A stretch of 46,735 nt of DNA from an uncultured Methylococcaceae bacterium (GCA_903866825.1 CAIPPE010000295.1:1-46735), one strand, 5' to 3'; counted from the first letter of the stretch, positions 36,608 to 45,521 are shown. Program-made: numbers and translations. Notes: generated by a model from the sequence alone, not told the origin.

Positions 36608-36682
36608 ATGAAATGGGAAACACCAAGCTACACTGACTTACGTTTCGGCTTTGAAGTTACAATGTACATCTACAACCGTTAA
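36608..36682 (+). CDS. pqqA: PQQ precursor peptide PqqA
   Basis: 24-aa ribosomally made precursor. E16 and Y20, in the core FEVTMYIYNR, are the residues PqqE cross-links to build the PQQ skeleton. Start MKWETPSYTDLRFGF is nearly identical to methylotroph PqqA peptides. GGAGG lies 6 bp before the ATG. A terminator separates it from pqqB. Confidence 0.97.
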   Translation: MKWETPSYTDLRFGFEVTMYIYNR

Positions 36683-36733
36683 GCAGATTTCCTGACTTAA
36701 CCGTCGGGAGTCTTAATGGAAGGTATAAAGAAG

Positions 36734-36760
36734 GGGGCTCATTTAGAGCCCCTTTTTTTT
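36734..36760 (+). terminator. Intrinsic terminator between pqqA and pqqB
   Basis: GGGGCTC-ATTTA-GAGCCCC followed by eight T residues. Strong hairpin 52 bp after pqqA. Partial read-through would give excess pqqA message relative to pqqBCDE, as reported for other PQQ operons; a separate pqqB promoter is not obvious. Confidence 0.9.
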
Positions 36761-36814
36761 GCCTGAAGATCGTTATTCCCGTATCATTTAATGATTTCTT
36801 TTTAGGCTTTCAAT

Positions 36815-37726
36815 ATGAAAATTAGAGTTCTTGGTTCTGGTGCTGGTGGCGGCTTTCCTCAATGGAATTGCAACTGCCATAATTGTCACCGTATACGTAA
36901 CAATAAAATGCACGGTAAAGCCCGTACGCAATCTTCTATTGCCGTCAGTACTGACAACAAAAACTGGCTACTTTTTAACACCTCACCGGATATTCGTGCC
37001 CAACTAGAAGCCTTTCCCGCTATTCAGCCAAAAGAAGGTATTCGAGACACCGGTATCAAAGCAATCATATTAATAGATAGCCAGATTGATCATACTACTG
37101 GCTTGTTAATGCTTAGAGAAGGCAAGCCATTAGATGTGTATTGCACTGACATGGTTAAGCAAGACCTGACCACCGGCTTTCCTTTATTTAACATGCTGGA
37201 ACATTATTGCACTGTTAATCATCATCCTGTGCCGGTGGATGGTAGCAGCTTTACGATTCCTGCGATTGCGGACTTACGCTTTTATACTCAAGCCTTAAAA
37301 AGCAAAGCGCCGCCTTATTCACCACACCGCCATGATCCGCACGAAGGCGACAACATCGGTGTTATCATTGAGCAAATTTCAACCGGCAAAAAAGTATTTT
37401 ATTCACCTGGACTAGGCGAAATAGAACCGCATGTCATGGATGCCCTGCAAGCCGTTGATTGTCTATTGGTAGACGGTACTTTCTGGACTGAAGATGAAAT
37501 GTGTACTCAAGGCATTAGCCCCAAGAAAGCACGTGAAATTGGGCATTTACCCCAATCAGGCCCAGGCGGCATGATAGAAGTTCTCAGCAGCGTTAAAAAA
37601 TCCCGCAAGATTTTGATCCACATCAATAATACGAATCCTATTTTAGACGAAGATTCCGAGCCGCGTAAAATTCTTGATGCCGCTGGCATTGAAGTCTCTT
37701 ACGATGGTATGGAAATCGATTTATAG
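36815..37726 (+). CDS. pqqB: PQQ biosynthesis protein PqqB
   Basis: 303 aa metallo-beta-lactamase-fold protein, the usual PqqB length. [20 protein letters not shown] carries the CxCxxC zinc site; the canonical HxHxDH is reduced to [10 protein letters not shown], as in known PqqB. Other conserved parts: [51 protein letters not shown]. Reported role: hydroxylation of the diamino-acid intermediate before PqqC. Followed by pqqC at 44 bp. Confidence 0.97.
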   Translation: MKIRVLGSGAGGGFPQWNCNCHNCHRIRNNKMHGKARTQSSIAVSTDNKNWLLFNTSPDIRAQLEAFPAIQPKEGIRDTGIKAIILIDSQIDHTTGLLMLREGKPLDVYCTDMVKQDLTTGFPLFNMLEHYCTVNHHPVPVDGSSFTIPAIADLRFYTQALKSKAPPYSPHRHDPHEGDNIGVIIEQISTGKKVFYSPGLGEIEPHVMDALQAVDCLLVDGTFWTEDEMCTQGISPKKAREIGHLPQSGPGGMIEVLSSVKKSRKILIHINNTNPILDEDSEPRKILDAAGIEVSYDGMEIDL

Positions 37727-37770
37727 CCTTTAACAGAAGCCCACTTCTGACAAACACATTGGAAATCACC

Positions 37771-38502
37771 ATGAGCAATAACGATAACAAAGCATGGACA
37801 AAAACAGAATTTGAAGCCGCCCTGCGCGGTATGGAAAAGTATTACCATATTCATCATCCTTACCACACCCTGATGAATGAGGGTAAGCTCACCCGGGAAC
37901 AATTACAGGGCTGGGTCGCCAACCGTTTCTATTATCAGGTCAGCATTCCCATTAAAGATGCCAATATTTTAGCTAACTGTCCTGACCGTGAAACCCGGGC
38001 AAAATGGATACAACGCATTTTGGATCACGATGGACACCCCGGTGATCCAGGAGGTATTGAAGCCTGGATTCAATTAGGCATAGCCGTTGGCCTAACCCGT
38101 GAAGATATCACGTCTTTAAAACACGTTTTGCCGGGGGTTCGCTTTGCGGTTGATGCCTACGTTAATTTTGCCCGTAGAGCAGAATGGCATGAAGCAGCTA
38201 GTTCATCACTTACTGAACTATTTGCACCCAAAATTCATCAACAACGCCTGGATAACTGGCCTGAGCATTATCCTTGGGTTGATATCGAAGGCTACAATTA
38301 TTTCAGAAAGCGTCTAACCGAAGCGCGTCGAGATGTTGAACATGGCCTGGCTATTACCTTGGACTGGTATAAAACACGTGAACAACAAGACCGCATGATA
38401 GAGATCTTAAAGTTTAAACTGGATGTATTATGGACCATGGCTGATGCCATGTATATGGCCTATATCAATGATATGCCTCCTTATTTTAATATTGAGCAAT
38501 AA
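37771..38502 (+). CDS. pqqC: Pyrroloquinoline-quinone synthase PqqC
   Basis: 243 aa from ATG 37771; an in-frame TTG 12 bp upstream is less likely. Cofactor-free oxidase of haem-oxygenase-like fold that performs the final ring closure and eight-electron oxidation to PQQ. Conserved helices include [38 protein letters not shown], and [20 protein letters not shown]. Full length for the family. 8 bp before pqqD. Confidence 0.97.
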   Translation: MSNNDNKAWTKTEFEAALRGMEKYYHIHHPYHTLMNEGKLTREQLQGWVANRFYYQVSIPIKDANILANCPDRETRAKWIQRILDHDGHPGDPGGIEAWIQLGIAVGLTREDITSLKHVLPGVRFAVDAYVNFARRAEWHEAASSSLTELFAPKIHQQRLDNWPEHYPWVDIEGYNYFRKRLTEARRDVEHGLAITLDWYKTREQQDRMIEILKFKLDVLWTMADAMYMAYINDMPPYFNIEQ

Positions 38503-38510
38503 AACTCGCC

Positions 38511-38783
38511 ATGACGATTAACGCAGAACGACCGATTCATTTTTCTCGCACCCATCGATTACAATGGGAAGAAGCACAGCAAAAAAACGTAATACTTTAT
38601 CCAGAAGGGATGGTAGAACTCAATCAAAGCTCGGCTGAAATTCTAAAGCTCTGTGATGGCACGCGCACGTTAGCACAAATTGTCAGCACCTTAGAGGCCA
38701 CTTTTAGCACATCTGGACTTACCAACGACATTACCGCTTTTCTAGAGGTTGCGATACAAAATGGCTGGATTAATCAAAACTAA
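38511..38783 (+). CDS. pqqD: PQQ biosynthesis peptide chaperone PqqD
   Basis: 90 aa winged-helix RiPP recognition element that binds PqqA and delivers it to PqqE. Seen: RLQWEEAQQKNVILYPEGMV, LNQSSAEILKLCDGTRTLAQ, then a helical C-terminus. Overlaps pqqE by 23 bp, consistent with the tight PqqD-PqqE partnership (fused in some methylotrophs). Confidence 0.96.
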   Translation: MTINAERPIHFSRTHRLQWEEAQQKNVILYPEGMVELNQSSAEILKLCDGTRTLAQIVSTLEATFSTSGLTNDITAFLEVAIQNGWINQN

Positions 38784-39888
38784 ACCTACGCCACCGCGTT
38801 GGCTATTGGCAGAACTAACTTATGCTTGCCCATTGCAGTGTCCTTATTGCTCCAACCCGATTGATTACGCAAACTATAAAACAGAGCTTAGTACTGAAGA
38901 TTGGCTGCGCGTATTAACACAGGCCCGCAAGATGGGAGCAGTACAGCTAGGTTTTTCTGGTGGCGAACCTTTAACCCGTAAAGACTTACCCGAACTGGTT
39001 AAACATGCAAGAAATCTGGGTTATTACTCTAACCTGATTACCTCAGGCTATGGGCTCACCGAAGAAAAGATTGTTCAGCTTAAAGAGGCGGGTTTAGATC
39101 ATATCCAAGTAAGTATACAGGCCAGTAGCCAGGAATTAAATGATCATATTGCGGGTACTGCATCGTTTGCGCATAAGCAAGAAGTCGCGCATCTTGTTAA
39201 AAAGCACGGCTATCCGATGGTCTTATGTGTCGTCATACACCGTGAAAATATCCACCAAATGCCAGAAATTCTAGCCATGGCAGAAGAACTGGGAGCTGAT
39301 TATTTAGAACTGGCTAATACTCAGTATTACGGCTGGGCTCATATTAATCGGGACTTATTGTTACCCACTAAAGAACAGTTTGAAAAAGCCGAAACGATTG
39401 CCCAAGCCTTTAAAGAACAAGTGGCGGGTAAGATGAAAATCTATTATGTGGTGCCAGATTTTTATGAAGACCGTCCCAAAGCCTGTATGAATGGCTGGGG
39501 CACCACCTTTTTAACCATTGCACCGGATGGCGTTGCTCTACCCTGCCATTCTGCACGTGAACTACCCGGACTTGAGTGTCCGAATGTAAAAGATTACAGC
39601 ATTGAAGAAATCTGGAACGAATCCAAAGCCTTTAGTTACTTTAGAGGCATTGAGTGGATGAAAGAACCCTGTAGCAGTTGTGACGAAAAAGAAAAGGATT
39701 TTGGCGGCTGCCATTGCCAGGCTTACTTATTAACAGGCGATATGCATAATGCAGACCCTGTCTGTAGTAAATCCCCTCATCATAAAGTGATAGAAGACGC
39801 CATCGATTCAGCCGCTAAAAGTGCATTATCGGCAAATGAAAAACCGCTGATCTTCCGCAACAGTAAAAACTCAAAGTTATTATCTTAA
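38761..39888 (+). CDS. pqqE: PqqA peptide cyclase PqqE (radical SAM)
   Basis: 375 aa from ATG 38761, overlapping pqqD; an in-frame TTG four codons upstream is less likely. Radical SAM enzyme linking Glu16 and Tyr20 of PqqA. [4Fe-4S] site CPLQCPYC (C23, C27, C30), SAM-binding GFSGGEPL, and a SPASM tail with further cluster cysteines (CMNGWGTTFLTIAPDGVALPC, continuing to CSSCDEKEKDFGGCHCQA). Last gene of pqqABCDE here; pqqF/pqqG peptidase genes are not in the window. Confidence 0.97.
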   Translation: MAGLIKTKPTPPRWLLAELTYACPLQCPYCSNPIDYANYKTELSTEDWLRVLTQARKMGAVQLGFSGGEPLTRKDLPELVKHARNLGYYSNLITSGYGLTEEKIVQLKEAGLDHIQVSIQASSQELNDHIAGTASFAHKQEVAHLVKKHGYPMVLCVVIHRENIHQMPEILAMAEELGADYLELANTQYYGWAHINRDLLLPTKEQFEKAETIAQAFKEQVAGKMKIYYVVPDFYEDRPKACMNGWGTTFLTIAPDGVALPCHSARELPGLECPNVKDYSIEEIWNESKAFSYFRGIEWMKEPCSSCDEKEKDFGGCHCQAYLLTGDMHNADPVCSKSPHHKVIEDAIDSAAKSALSANEKPLIFRNSKNSKLLS

Positions 39889-40019
39889 GATAATGTCTTT
39901 GCAAGAGGGGCTTTAGCTACAACCAGTGTGGCAAAGCTCCTATCCTTTACTTTCATTATTTACTTGTGTACATTGCGATTGTTATTGATCATAATTTAAA
40001 CACCAAGTAAACCAGATAC

Positions 40020-40052
40020 CTCGACAACAAACCTTCTGTAGTCATTGTCGAG
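40020..40052. promoter_or_regulatory. Inverted repeat upstream of the ModC-like gene
   Basis: CTCGACAA (40020-40027) and TTGTCGAG (40045-40052), perfect 8-bp arms with a 17-bp loop, ending 22 bp before the ATG at 40075. Could be an operator or a leader hairpin; it is not a ModE consensus. The remaining pqqE-modC gap shows nothing else clear. Confidence 0.35.
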
Positions 40053-40074
40053 AGCTTTTATCAATGAGGCTGTT

Positions 40075-41223
40075 ATGTTGTTGGAAATGAATGTAAAACT
40101 ACACCGTGGTCATTTTAACCTGAACACGCAATTCTCGATTGACGACACGACAAGCGGCTTGTTCGGTAAATCAGGCGCTGGAAAGAGTACCGTCCTGGGC
40201 TTAATCGCTGGCACGCTTCAGCCACAGAAAGGACAAATTGTCCTGGATGGAAAAATCCTCTTTGATAGCAATAAAGGCATCTTCGTCCCTCGTGAGCACC
40301 GACCCGTAGGCGCTGTTTTGCAGTTCGACTCGATTAATGCTAAAGAAACAGTTCGCGATAATTTAACCGATACCTTTAATCGTACGCTTAAACAGCGGCG
40401 TATTTTTAAGCTGGATTTTTTAATCGAGCTTTTAGAATTAGGGTCTATCCTTGATTATGGCATTGAATTACTTTCAACTGGCGAACGTCAACGCGTTGCG
40501 CTGGCTCGCTCCTTACTCAAAGCCCCCAAGCTATTACTCTTAGACGAAACATTTGCCGCAATTGGTAACGATTTCAGAAGACAACTGCTCCCCATTTTAA
40601 AACGCCTACAGTATGAAATGGGCTTGCCCGTGCTTTACGCCAGTCAGTCGTTAGGTGAAATCCTGGAGTTAACCGATCTGCTTATCGTATTGGAACAAGG
40701 CAAAGTATTACACAAAGGCTCACTACTTGAAGTGGCCAAGCATGAAAATATGCTCCGGTATCTGGGTATCCGGCAAATTGATAATCTGCTGCCAGTGACT
40801 ATACGCAGCCATGACAGCGAATCTGGCTATAGTCTTGCTGATAGCTTTGGCACTCCCCTAACCTTACCCCTTAGACCCCATTTAAGGATCGGAAGCCAGG
40901 CCCAGGTTTCGATTTGCTCCAATGATATCGCACTGTCCCGTCACTATATCAACGGCATTTCCATACAGAATCAGATCAAGGGGCAAATCTGTGCACTCAT
41001 TCCTAATGGCGAAAGTATTATCGTACAAGTGGATTGTGGCGCTACCTTATTAGCGGATATTACTCCAGGCGCCTGTCGAGATATGGATTTAAAAGAAGGA
41101 GATAACATCCACTGCCTGATAAAAACACGGGCTATTAATTATCTGGCCGAAATCGATGCACGCCCCTACCATCGTGTGCTTAGCCATGGCGATGGTCATT
41201 ATTATCTGGGCACAAACGGATAA
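40075..41223 (+). CDS. ModC-like ABC transporter ATPase with TOBE domain (orphan)
   Basis: 382 aa from ATG 40075 (GAGG 5 bp upstream). ATPase domain: Walker A GKSGAGKST (31-39), Q83, signature LSTGERQ (133-139, Gly to Thr change at 135), Walker B LLLLDE (153-158). The switch His expected in VLYASxSLGE is Gln191, and the D-loop is AAIG rather than AALD. The C-terminal TOBE/Mop segment (about 300-362, GQICALIPNGESIIVQVDCG) binds oxyanion in ModC. ModC normally drives molybdate import with ModA and ModB, neither of which is here. The changes suggest an impaired transporter ATPase or another role. Neighbours moeB and fdh make a molybdenum link plausible, but this FDH type is metal-free. Confidence 0.8.
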   Translation: MLLEMNVKLHRGHFNLNTQFSIDDTTSGLFGKSGAGKSTVLGLIAGTLQPQKGQIVLDGKILFDSNKGIFVPREHRPVGAVLQFDSINAKETVRDNLTDTFNRTLKQRRIFKLDFLIELLELGSILDYGIELLSTGERQRVALARSLLKAPKLLLLDETFAAIGNDFRRQLLPILKRLQYEMGLPVLYASQSLGEILELTDLLIVLEQGKVLHKGSLLEVAKHENMLRYLGIRQIDNLLPVTIRSHDSESGYSLADSFGTPLTLPLRPHLRIGSQAQVSICSNDIALSRHYINGISIQNQIKGQICALIPNGESIIVQVDCGATLLADITPGACRDMDLKEGDNIHCLIKTRAINYLAEIDARPYHRVLSHGDGHYYLGTNG

Positions 41224-41257
41224 ATACCTGAGCTGAACATCAAGTTAACCGCGTAAC

Positions 41258-41281
41258 TTAGGCCTATGATAATAGACCTAA
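41258..41281. promoter_or_regulatory. 24-bp palindrome immediately before the lysR start
   Basis: TTAGGCCTAT-GATA-ATAGACCTAA, 10-bp arms with one mismatch. Its right end is 10 bp from the lysR ATG, where a ribosome binding site would normally be; none is visible. Candidate autoregulatory operator or translation-blocking hairpin. Confidence 0.45.
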
Positions 41282-41291
41282 CTTTAATATT

Positions 41292-42209
41292 ATGTTTATC
41301 CGTCAAATTCACTATCTATTAGCACTCTCTAAAACTAAACATTTTGGTCGTGCTGCAGAAGCCTGTCATGTTTCACAACCCGCACTATCGACAGCTATTC
41401 AGCATCTCGAAGAAGAATTAAACATCACCATTATACAACGGGGGCAGCGATTTGAAGGATTTACCCTAGAGGGTGAGCGCTTATTACAGTGGGCACAAAT
41501 TCTGGCCCATGACTGGGAAAGCATGAAACAGGTAGCCGCTGAATGCAGTTGCACCCTGACGGGTACTCTGCGTATAGGTGCTATTCCAACCACCCTCCCA
41601 ATAGCCTCTTTACTGACAGAACCTTTTCAGCAAACCTATCCAGGCGTTCACATCAAATTAACCTCTCTGAGTGCTGAAGAGATTATCCGACAACTCGATA
41701 GTTTTGGGCTTGATTTAGGCTTAACCTATATTAATGACCCTAATCTTAAGGGGTTTAACAAGCTATCCCTTTACCACGAACGCCATGTTCTACTCGCCCG
41801 TACTCCAGACCCTAATCTACTCAACCGTCATTTGATTTGGTCTGATGTCGCGGATTTGCCCTTATGTCTTCTAACACCCAACATGCAAAATCGGAGACTG
41901 ATTGATGGTGCATTTCGCGAAGTCAATATTACCCCCCGAATTATGCTAGAAACCGATTCTATTGTTGCCCTCTATACCCATGTACTTAGTGCAGGCCTTT
42001 ACAGCATAGTACCTCATAGCCTACTCAACTTGTTCGAAAAAAGCCAAAAGATCACAGCATTACCCTTATACCCAGAACTCTGTCGTGAAATTGGTTTAAT
42101 TAGCAGGCACCAAGAAAGACCGTCTCCATTAGAGGAAGCGGCATGGAATACCGCCAAACAGTTAGACTTACAACAGCGATTCGATTCACTGATAGACTTG
42201 AACGCATAA
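41292..42209 (+). CDS. LysR-family transcriptional regulator
   Basis: 305 aa. N-terminal winged HTH (about 1-60: IRQIHYLLALSKTKHFGRAA, CHVSQPALSTAIQHLEEELN) and a two-lobed effector domain (from about 93, GTLRIGAIPTTLPIASLL). Closest in style to CynR/CysB-type regulators; effector unknown. The order modC-like, lysR, msrA, fdh on one strand suggests it may control msrA or fdh, and a 27-bp palindrome lies before fdh. This target assignment is inference. Confidence 0.9.
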   Translation: MFIRQIHYLLALSKTKHFGRAAEACHVSQPALSTAIQHLEEELNITIIQRGQRFEGFTLEGERLLQWAQILAHDWESMKQVAAECSCTLTGTLRIGAIPTTLPIASLLTEPFQQTYPGVHIKLTSLSAEEIIRQLDSFGLDLGLTYINDPNLKGFNKLSLYHERHVLLARTPDPNLLNRHLIWSDVADLPLCLLTPNMQNRRLIDGAFREVNITPRIMLETDSIVALYTHVLSAGLYSIVPHSLLNLFEKSQKITALPLYPELCREIGLISRHQERPSPLEEAAWNTAKQLDLQQRFDSLIDLNA

Positions 42210-42306
42210 AATATTATGGCTTGCCACAGCAAGAAAATCAGTTATAAGACCACAATACAAACAACTAACATTCACCTATTAACCCTCATTAAGTGATCCA
42301 ATCATT

Positions 42307-43344
42307 ATGAAAAGAACCTATCGAGCTCTCGGGGCTATAACAATTGTGAGTATTCTAGTGTTTGCCGCACTCATACTACCCAATTCATCATTATTGGCAG
42401 GCAAAACTGATAATCCTACCTTAAATAAAGCCGCCGTGACTGCTGATACACCTTATATTGTTTTGGGTATGGGTTGTTTTTGGGGTGCAGAAAAACGTAT
42501 CCAAGCATTAGTCGGGGTCTTAGATGTTGAAGCGGGCTATGCCGATGGAGATGTACTCAATCCGAGCTATCAAACACTACACGAGACTGAACTTGCCAAA
42601 CAAAACAACAGCGCTATAAAAAATCATGCCGAAGTCGTCAAAGTCTATTACGATCCTAGGCAAACAACACTTGAGAACGTTTTAATCCAATTCTGGGAAA
42701 GTCACAACCCTACCCAGGTAAATCGGCAAGGTAATGATATCGGGAGTAATTATCGAAGTGCAGTGTTCTATCAAACGCCTGAAGAACAAGAGCTAGCAGA
42801 AAAAACCCGTGCTATTTATCAAGCCAACTTAAAGTCGGCCGGGATTAATCAGCCGATTGTTACAGAAATTTCGCCCTTAAAGAACTACACCCCCGCTGAA
42901 AATTATCATCAAGACTATTTAGAAAAAAATCCACTCGGCTATTGCGGCTTAGGGGGTACTTCGGTTGCTTATGTTGACCCCAGTAAACCAATAAATAGTG
43001 AAAATACCCACAGTACGCAATTATCAAAAATACCCGTTAATTCAAACTCACTTTGGAAAGATATCAAACTGAATAGCCATGAACAGTTAATTGCTTTTGA
43101 GGCGATTGACTGCGGATATTGCCGATTATTTGATAAAGATGTCCTATCAAGCTGGAATAATGCACTTCCGATAGTTTCCAGCAATGCTACCTCACCACCT
43201 GAGGGTTGGACGCTAAAACAGGTATTATTCGCCACACCTACCATTGTTTTATTCATTGATCAGCATGAAGTGGCTCGTTATACAGGCTATCAAGGAGCTG
43301 AAAGGTTTTGGAAATGGTTAAAAGATGAAACACAACAGTTGTAA
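42307..43344 (+). CDS. msrA: Exported MsrA-thioredoxin-like fusion
   Basis: 345 aa. Residues about 8-31 form an uncleaved or cleavable signal/anchor (ITIVSILVFAALILPNSSLL), so the enzyme should act in the periplasm. The MsrA domain (about 50-225) has catalytic Cys57 in GCFWG and a candidate resolving Cys213 in GYCGLGG. A linker is followed by a thioredoxin-like domain (about 258-340) with CGYC (269-272) and the cis-Pro region FATPTIVLFI. MsrA reduces methionine-S-sulfoxide; the attached domain may supply electrons, comparable to MsrAB/PilB fusions but without MsrB. Confidence 0.9.
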   Translation: MKRTYRALGAITIVSILVFAALILPNSSLLAGKTDNPTLNKAAVTADTPYIVLGMGCFWGAEKRIQALVGVLDVEAGYADGDVLNPSYQTLHETELAKQNNSAIKNHAEVVKVYYDPRQTTLENVLIQFWESHNPTQVNRQGNDIGSNYRSAVFYQTPEEQELAEKTRAIYQANLKSAGINQPIVTEISPLKNYTPAENYHQDYLEKNPLGYCGLGGTSVAYVDPSKPINSENTHSTQLSKIPVNSNSLWKDIKLNSHEQLIAFEAIDCGYCRLFDKDVLSSWNNALPIVSSNATSPPEGWTLKQVLFATPTIVLFIDQHEVARYTGYQGAERFWKWLKDETQQL

Positions 43345-43426
43345 CTATTCGAAAATTTAACTATCCCACAGTATAAATACGACACCGTAACTTTTAAGAA
43401 AATGCTGTAAGAATAATGCCTTCGAC

Positions 43427-43453
43427 CGGTTGATAACTTTAAGTTATCAACCG
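43427..43453. promoter_or_regulatory. 27-bp palindrome upstream of fdh
   Basis: CGGTTGATAACTT, one T, AAGTTATCAACCG: perfect 13-bp arms, 124 bp before the fdh ATG. The near-zero loop and missing T run argue against a simple terminator for msrA, so a dimeric-regulator operator is more likely. Confidence 0.5.
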
Positions 43454-43576
43454 ATATGTTTAAACGATTGGATATTAAGTCATCATGCCCTTGATAATGC
43501 CGCCACCCGGCTGGGATAACTAACAGTCGATCTAAAAATGTTCGACTCATCCTTTCAAACACAACAAGGCAGAATA

Positions 43577-44776
43577 ATGGCAAAAATAGTTTTAGTACTG
43601 TATGACGATCCTATCGACGGTTATCCAACGGCTTATGCCCGTGATGATCTTCCGCAACCAGAGCGTTACCCGGACGGACAAACATTACCAACACCCAAAG
43701 CAATTGATTTTAAACCCGGTGTTTTACTGGGCAGTGTTTCAGGTGAATTAGGTCTGCGTAAATACCTGGAATCTAATGGACATGAATTAATTGTAACCTC
43801 CAGTAAAGATGGGGATGACAGTGTTTTAGATCGTGAATTACACGATGCAGAAATCGTTATTTCTCAACCGTTCTGGCCAGCCTATATGACTGCAGAACGT
43901 ATTGCCAAAGCGAAAAACCTGAAACTGATTGTAACAGCCGGTATCGGATCAGATCATACTGATCTAAAAGCAGCTAACGAACGTGGCATTACAGTTGCAG
44001 AAGTAACTTACTGTAATAGTAACGCAGTAGCTGAACACGTCGTGATGTCAATATTAGCTCTGGTCCGTAACTTTATCCCTTCACATAACTGGGTACTGAA
44101 AGGCGGCTGGAATATCGCAGATTGCGTATCTCGTTCTTATGACTTAGAAGCTATGAACATAGGTACTGTCGCTGCGGGTCGTATCGGCTTGCGGGTCTTG
44201 CGTTTATTGAAGCCTTTCGATGTAAAACTGCATTATTTAGATCGTCACCGTTTACCAGAAGCTGTTGAGAAAGAGCTTAATTTAACGTATCACAGCAACC
44301 TGGAAAGCCTAGCTAAAGTCTGTGACGTAGTGACTCTAAACTGTCCACTGCATCCAGAAACAGAGCACATGATTAACAGAGAAACACTGAAGTTCTTTAA
44401 GCGTGGTGCTTACCTGGTTAACACAGCACGCGGAAAACTTGCTGATCGCGATGCTATCGTTGAAGCCTTGGAAAATGGTCATTTAGCCGGTTATGCAGGT
44501 GATGTCTGGTTCCCACAACCTGCACCCAATGATCATCCTTGGCGTAAAATGCCAAATCATGGAATGACGCCACATATCTCAGGCACCAGCTTATCAGCAC
44601 AAGCCCGTTATGCGGCAGGTACACGAGAAATTCTGGAGAGCTACTTTGATAACCACCCTATTCGTGATGAATATCTCATCGTTCAAGGTGGAAAATTAGC
44701 GGGCGTTGGAGCACATTCATACAGTGATGGTAATGCGACGGGGGGCTCAGAAGACGCAGCGAAGTTCAAAAAATAA
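43577..44776 (+). CDS. fdh: NAD-dependent formate dehydrogenase (metal-free type)
   Basis: 399 aa, from ATG 43577 with AAGG upstream; the start MAKIVLVLYDDPIDGYPTAY matches the methylotroph FDH N-terminus (Pseudomonas sp. 101 enzyme). D-isomer-specific 2-hydroxyacid dehydrogenase fold that oxidises formate to CO2 with NAD+, the last step of C1 oxidation. Active-site elements: FWPAYMT, Asn in TYCNSNAVAEH, NAD-binding TVAAGRIGLRVL followed by LDRHR, Arg in NTARGKLADRDA, and His in MTPHISGTS. C-terminus NATGGSEDAAKFKK is also typical. Needs no molybdenum, unlike FdsABG-type enzymes. A strong terminator follows. Confidence 0.97.
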   Translation: MAKIVLVLYDDPIDGYPTAYARDDLPQPERYPDGQTLPTPKAIDFKPGVLLGSVSGELGLRKYLESNGHELIVTSSKDGDDSVLDRELHDAEIVISQPFWPAYMTAERIAKAKNLKLIVTAGIGSDHTDLKAANERGITVAEVTYCNSNAVAEHVVMSILALVRNFIPSHNWVLKGGWNIADCVSRSYDLEAMNIGTVAAGRIGLRVLRLLKPFDVKLHYLDRHRLPEAVEKELNLTYHSNLESLAKVCDVVTLNCPLHPETEHMINRETLKFFKRGAYLVNTARGKLADRDAIVEALENGHLAGYAGDVWFPQPAPNDHPWRKMPNHGMTPHISGTSLSAQARYAAGTREILESYFDNHPIRDEYLIVQGGKLAGVGAHSYSDGNATGGSEDAAKFKK

Positions 44777-44828
44777 ACAGACTTCAACACAACTATAAAT
44801 ATAACTAACCGAAGTATTTATTAACTAA

Positions 44829-44863
44829 AAGGAATGCAAGATTTTTCTTGCATTCCTTTTTTT
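44829..44863 (+). terminator. Rho-independent terminator after fdh
   Basis: GGAATGCAAG (44831-44840), 6-base loop, CTTGCATTCC (44847-44856), then seven T residues. Perfect 10-bp stem, 55 bp after the fdh stop. Confidence 0.93.
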
Positions 44864-44887
44864 ATGACCACATTCTGCAAATAACTT

Positions 44888-45370
44888 ATGCCGTTTACAA
44901 AACAATCCAGATTAGATACTCTTCCCCCTAGGCCAACCACTAAGCAAATAGCAATCGCCTGGTTAGGCAGTACCCTTGCCATTGGCAGTATCACCGATCT
45001 CGGACAAATAGCTAATCTACCCTTAATATTAGGTTCATTGGGTGCTTCCTGTGTGTTAGTATTTGGCTATCCCAATGCTCAATTCTCACAACCCCGTAAC
45101 CTGATTGCAGGACATTTATTGTGTTCTATTATTGGTCTCAGTTTTTTAAAGTTCATTGGCTCCGAGTGGTGGTGCATGGCACTCGCTGTTGGAACCGCTT
45201 TGGCAATCATGATGGCAACACGTACTGTCCATCCACCGGCGGGATCAAATCCCGTAATTATTTTTCTAACACAACCAGACTGGCAGTTTCTTTGGTTTCC
45301 AACCCTCAGCGGTGTCATTATTTTATTTTGCCTATCGCGATTATTTCTAAAAATCACAAAACAGATTTAA
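44888..45370 (+). CDS. HPP-family membrane protein
   Basis: 160 aa integral membrane protein with four to five helices. The family motifs are clear: LPLILGSLGASCVLVFG (helix 2), SQPRNLIAGHLLCSIIG, and the naming HPP in TRTVHPPAGSNPVI. HPP proteins are thought to carry small anions; a cyanobacterial/plant member transports nitrite. The starting ATG is 24 bp after the fdh terminator, so it needs its own promoter. Substrate here unknown. Confidence 0.88.
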   Translation: MPFTKQSRLDTLPPRPTTKQIAIAWLGSTLAIGSITDLGQIANLPLILGSLGASCVLVFGYPNAQFSQPRNLIAGHLLCSIIGLSFLKFIGSEWWCMALAVGTALAIMMATRTVHPPAGSNPVIIFLTQPDWQFLWFPTLSGVIILFCLSRLFLKITKQI

Positions 45371-45377
45371 GGTATCC

Positions 45378-45521
45378 ATGCACTTCCACGTTCTCCAGCA
45401 TGTAGAATTTGAAGATTTAGGGTCAATAAAACTTTGGCTGGAAAAAAGGGAAACTGGTTGGTTTCCCCTCTACTCTCTACAAATGAAGAAATCTTCATTA
45501 TATTTGTCGTTTTACACTTAA
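45378..45521 (+). pseudogene. Glutamine amidotransferase remnant (N-terminus only)
   Basis: 48 codons. The first 24 residues, MHFHVLQHVEFEDLGSIKLW then LEKR, match the start of type-1 glutamine amidotransferases of the GMP-synthase-like group (MxxHxLQHVPFEGLGSIExW). After that the family match ends, and neither the GGPMS-like segment nor the catalytic Cys (GxCLGxQ) appears in any frame before the next gene. A frameshift may lie near 45446, but the bulk of the gene has been deleted. Confidence 0.7.

Noticed and set aside
40075-41223. Complete molybdate transporter locus
   Set aside because: No periplasmic binding protein or membrane permease gene lies on either side; neighbours are pqqE and lysR.
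43427-43453. Rho-independent terminator for msrA
   Set aside because: The palindrome has almost no loop and no T run on the plus strand.
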